14,388 nt of DNA from Planctomycetota bacterium (GTDB lineage: Bacteria; Planctomycetota; GCA-002687715): assembly GCA_013213915.1 (NCBI GenBank), contig JABSRK010000060.1:1-14388 (forward strand), given 5' to 3'. Shown in pieces: positions 12,791 through 14,388 of the stretch; the stretch's first letter is position 1, and every line of letters begins with the position of its first letter. The notes below the pieces were generated by a model, which had not been told where the DNA came from, did not search any database, and saw only the letters and a program-made list of their open reading frames with translations. The position numbers and the translations under genes are program-made.

Positions 12791-12822
12791 CAACTCGGTC
12801 GGCGCGCCCTCGAGTCGGTCCG

Positions 12823-14370
12823 CTAGCGCAGGAAGAAGCCCTGCCCTCGCAGCGCCTCGGCGACACGGGACGTCGACGGGTCCTCCGAGAGTTCGATGAC
12901 GGTGTCATTGAGGCGCTTCACCGCTATCGCGTTGAGTTCCTTCACTTTGAGTGCCGCGTCGAGGGCCTCCTTGCTCGGGGCCTCGATGAGGAGCGTACGG
13001 CGGGCAGCGAGGACCTGGACGTCCGCCGCCCAGTTGCAGATCGATATCTCCACGTTCTGTGGAATGTCATGCCGACCGTGGGTGCGCAGGACGTGCAAAA
13101 TAGCGTCAGCCCCTAGGCCCCCGGCTACGGCCTCTTGCACGCTCCGTTCGCTGATGCGGTAGTGGAGGCTGTAGTCCGCCTTCTCTCGCCGCGCGAATCG
13201 TCCGACCTCGTGGATCAGCTCGATCCCCCCTGCATCCGGAAACAGCACGATTTCGAAGTCCGCGGTGACGATCATGGCGCCGTCATCGACGCCCTCCACC
13301 TCTTCGACGGCGATCCCGAGAACGGCGGCACCCATCCGCGTCATGCGCACCGCGACGGGATATTCCTCGACCTCGAGAGTCTCTAGGAGGCCCGCATGCG
13401 ACAGGGACTCGGCGCCGAAACGCATGAGTTCCCGCATGAGAATGCCGGGTGCCGCGAGGGGAGGAATCGGCGCGTACTTGTACCGCTTCTGGAACCGTGC
13501 TCCGCAAGCGTCACGATCGAGCGTCATGAGGTAGCGATTGCGTGCCAGGATTGCGAGGTGGCGCAGCGACAGCCAACGCGACGGCCCGGCGTCTCGCAAC
13601 ACCTGAAGCAAGATCTTCCGCAAGCGTGGCTGGTGGAACGCGCCCTTGGCGTCCTTCACGTCGTTGTGGACATACGTGAGCAGCAACTCGGTGCGAGCGA
13701 CGGGCCCGCGCGAATCGAAGTCGTCCCACGCGCGCGAGGTCCGCATGCGCCCGTCCTGGTCGGGGCCAACGAGTTCGGCGTAGCTGAGGAACCGCAGGAG
13801 CCACGACAGCGAGTCTTCCCGGTCGAGAGGTCTTGCGCCCGGCGACAGCAACTCGTTCTCCATCTTCCGGCGCGTCGCGCGGTACAGCGTCCCGTCGCGC
13901 GTCACACGGACGCTGTGATGATCGATAAACGTACGAATCGCAGCGACGTCAGCGAGAACGTCCCCCGGCGGCTCCGGGTCTTCATCGGGTTGGACCTCGA
14001 CACCCGGCAGCAACACATGGCGGGTGAGGTCGAGGAACACCACCAGGGACCCGGGCCCGAACTGGAGCCCCACATCAGTGAGCTCGCTCTGCATGATCGT
14101 CCCGAGCAGGGCCCGCTCGAGCGCACCACGCCACCCGTCGAGATCAGGGGCGTACCCGAGCCGCTCGAGATGGCGAGCCTCGATGATCCCGCCGTGGTCG
14201 TAGAGACACCGGGACGCGGCAGATCGCAGATCGGGATCAGAGAGGCTAGCGAGAGCCCGTTCGACTGCATCCGGACGGGCAAGCTCCGTCAGAAGCATGG
14301 GGCGATCATCGAACAACTCCGAATCCAGCCCCAGGGACTCCAGCCGCGCTTCAACGTCCTCTCTCTTCAC
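12823..14370 (-). CDS. Helicase-associated protein with XPB/Ssl2 N-terminal-like domain
   Basis: At least 515 residues. The C-terminal third carries the XPB/Ssl2 helicase N-terminal-like domain (Helicase_C_3 type). The stretch from about 365 to 450 includes MIVTADFEIVLFPDA, LIHEVGRFARREKADYSLHY, SVQEAVAGGLGADAILHVL and IPQNVEISICNWA, the usual order ending before a short C-terminal alpha/beta unit. The N-terminal two thirds are helical, with winged-helix-like segments, and no nucleotide-binding or helicase motifs. Such proteins are often encoded beside an XPB-like DEAH helicase in DNA repair settings; none lies downstream here, since the next gene is convergent, so a partner would be to the right. 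The GTG at 14370 has no clear Shine-Dalgarno and the frame stays open to 14388, so the true start may lie outside the window. The stop is 32 bp from the GreA gene stop. Confidence 0.78.
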   Translation of the reverse strand: MKREDVEARLESLGLDSELFDDRPMLLTELARPDAVERALASLSDPDLRSAASRCLYDHGGIIEARHLERLGYAPDLDGWRGALERALLGTIMQSELTDVGLQFGPGSLVVFLDLTRHVLLPGVEVQPDEDPEPPGDVLADVAAIRTFIDHHSVRVTRDGTLYRATRRKMENELLSPGARPLDREDSLSWLLRFLSYAELVGPDQDGRMRTSRAWDDFDSRGPVARTELLLTYVHNDVKDAKGAFHQPRLRKILLQVLRDAGPSRWLSLRHLAILARNRYLMTLDRDACGARFQKRYKYAPIPPLAAPGILMRELMRFGAESLSHAGLLETLEVEEYPVAVRMTRMGAAVLGIAVEEVEGVDDGAMIVTADFEIVLFPDAGGIELIHEVGRFARREKADYSLHYRISERSVQEAVAGGLGADAILHVLRTHGRHDIPQNVEISICNWAADVQVLAARRTLLIEAPSKEALDAALKVKELNAIAVKRLNDTVIELSEDPSTSRVAEALRGQGFFLR

Positions 14371-14388
14371 CGTGCGGAGGAACGAACG

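Noticed and set aside
12791..12822. Possible bidirectional terminator between the convergent genes, including GGCGCGCC
   Set aside because: No stable stem with a T-run on either strand in this 32-bp gap; the short palindrome is expected in GC-rich DNA.
12436..13116. Plus-strand frame across the convergent gene ends
   Set aside because: It spans the stops of the GreA-domain and helicase-associated genes in a different frame and is Arg-rich without motifs.

Overview
The window is high-GC bacterial DNA with dense, chromosomal-type gene content. It fits Planctomycetota (PVC superphylum) best. The clues are a Ser/Thr kinase, FHA protein and ECF sigma factor encoded together; a membrane-anchored coiled-coil protein of a type I associate with planctomycetes; a very long GreA-like protein of the kind known from Chlamydiae; and a secreted beta-propeller-like protein with a C-terminal beta module common in some planctomycete secretomes. 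The taxon is inferred from protein style, not from a marker gene. I see no phage, transposon, plasmid or CRISPR signature.

Left part, all on the minus strand (read right to left). Bases 6974-2499 hold a compact signalling cluster: a two-module FHA-like protein, a secreted or anchored protein with two C-terminal membrane segments, a membrane-anchored Ser/Thr kinase (GTGA overlap with the gene before it), an ECF sigma factor 9 nt later, and a two-module zinc-binding anti-sigma candidate (TGATG overlap). The cluster ends at a hairpin with a T8 tract (2489-2519). A 157-bp leader with three short palindromes follows, then a coiled-coil membrane protein (2341-1529), a hairpin terminator candidate, a four-helix membrane protein with a PH-like tail (1381-590), and the 5' end of biosynthetic arginine decarboxylase speA running off the left edge.

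Middle, plus strand. A divergent 72-bp gap leads to a cation diffusion facilitator transporter (7047-8183). Its last ~70 codons look non-native and overlap a secreted beta-propeller-like protein (8017-9645). A tRNA-Leu(CAA) gene follows at 9707-9791.

Right part. A minus-strand pair encodes a Trm112/UPF0434-like small protein and a HIT-family nucleotide hydrolase with an 8-nt overlap. Divergent to it is the 752-residue GreA-domain protein (10532-12790). A protein with an XPB/Ssl2 helicase N-terminal-like domain (14370-12823) converges on that gene and its reading frame stays open to the right edge.

The most distinctive unit is the FHA / membrane protein / kinase / ECF sigma / anti-sigma cluster. 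It suggests an envelope-to-transcription pathway in which kinase and anti-sigma inputs meet on one sigma factor. Most intergenic gaps are below 160 bp, so no gene-free stretch above 300 bp exists.
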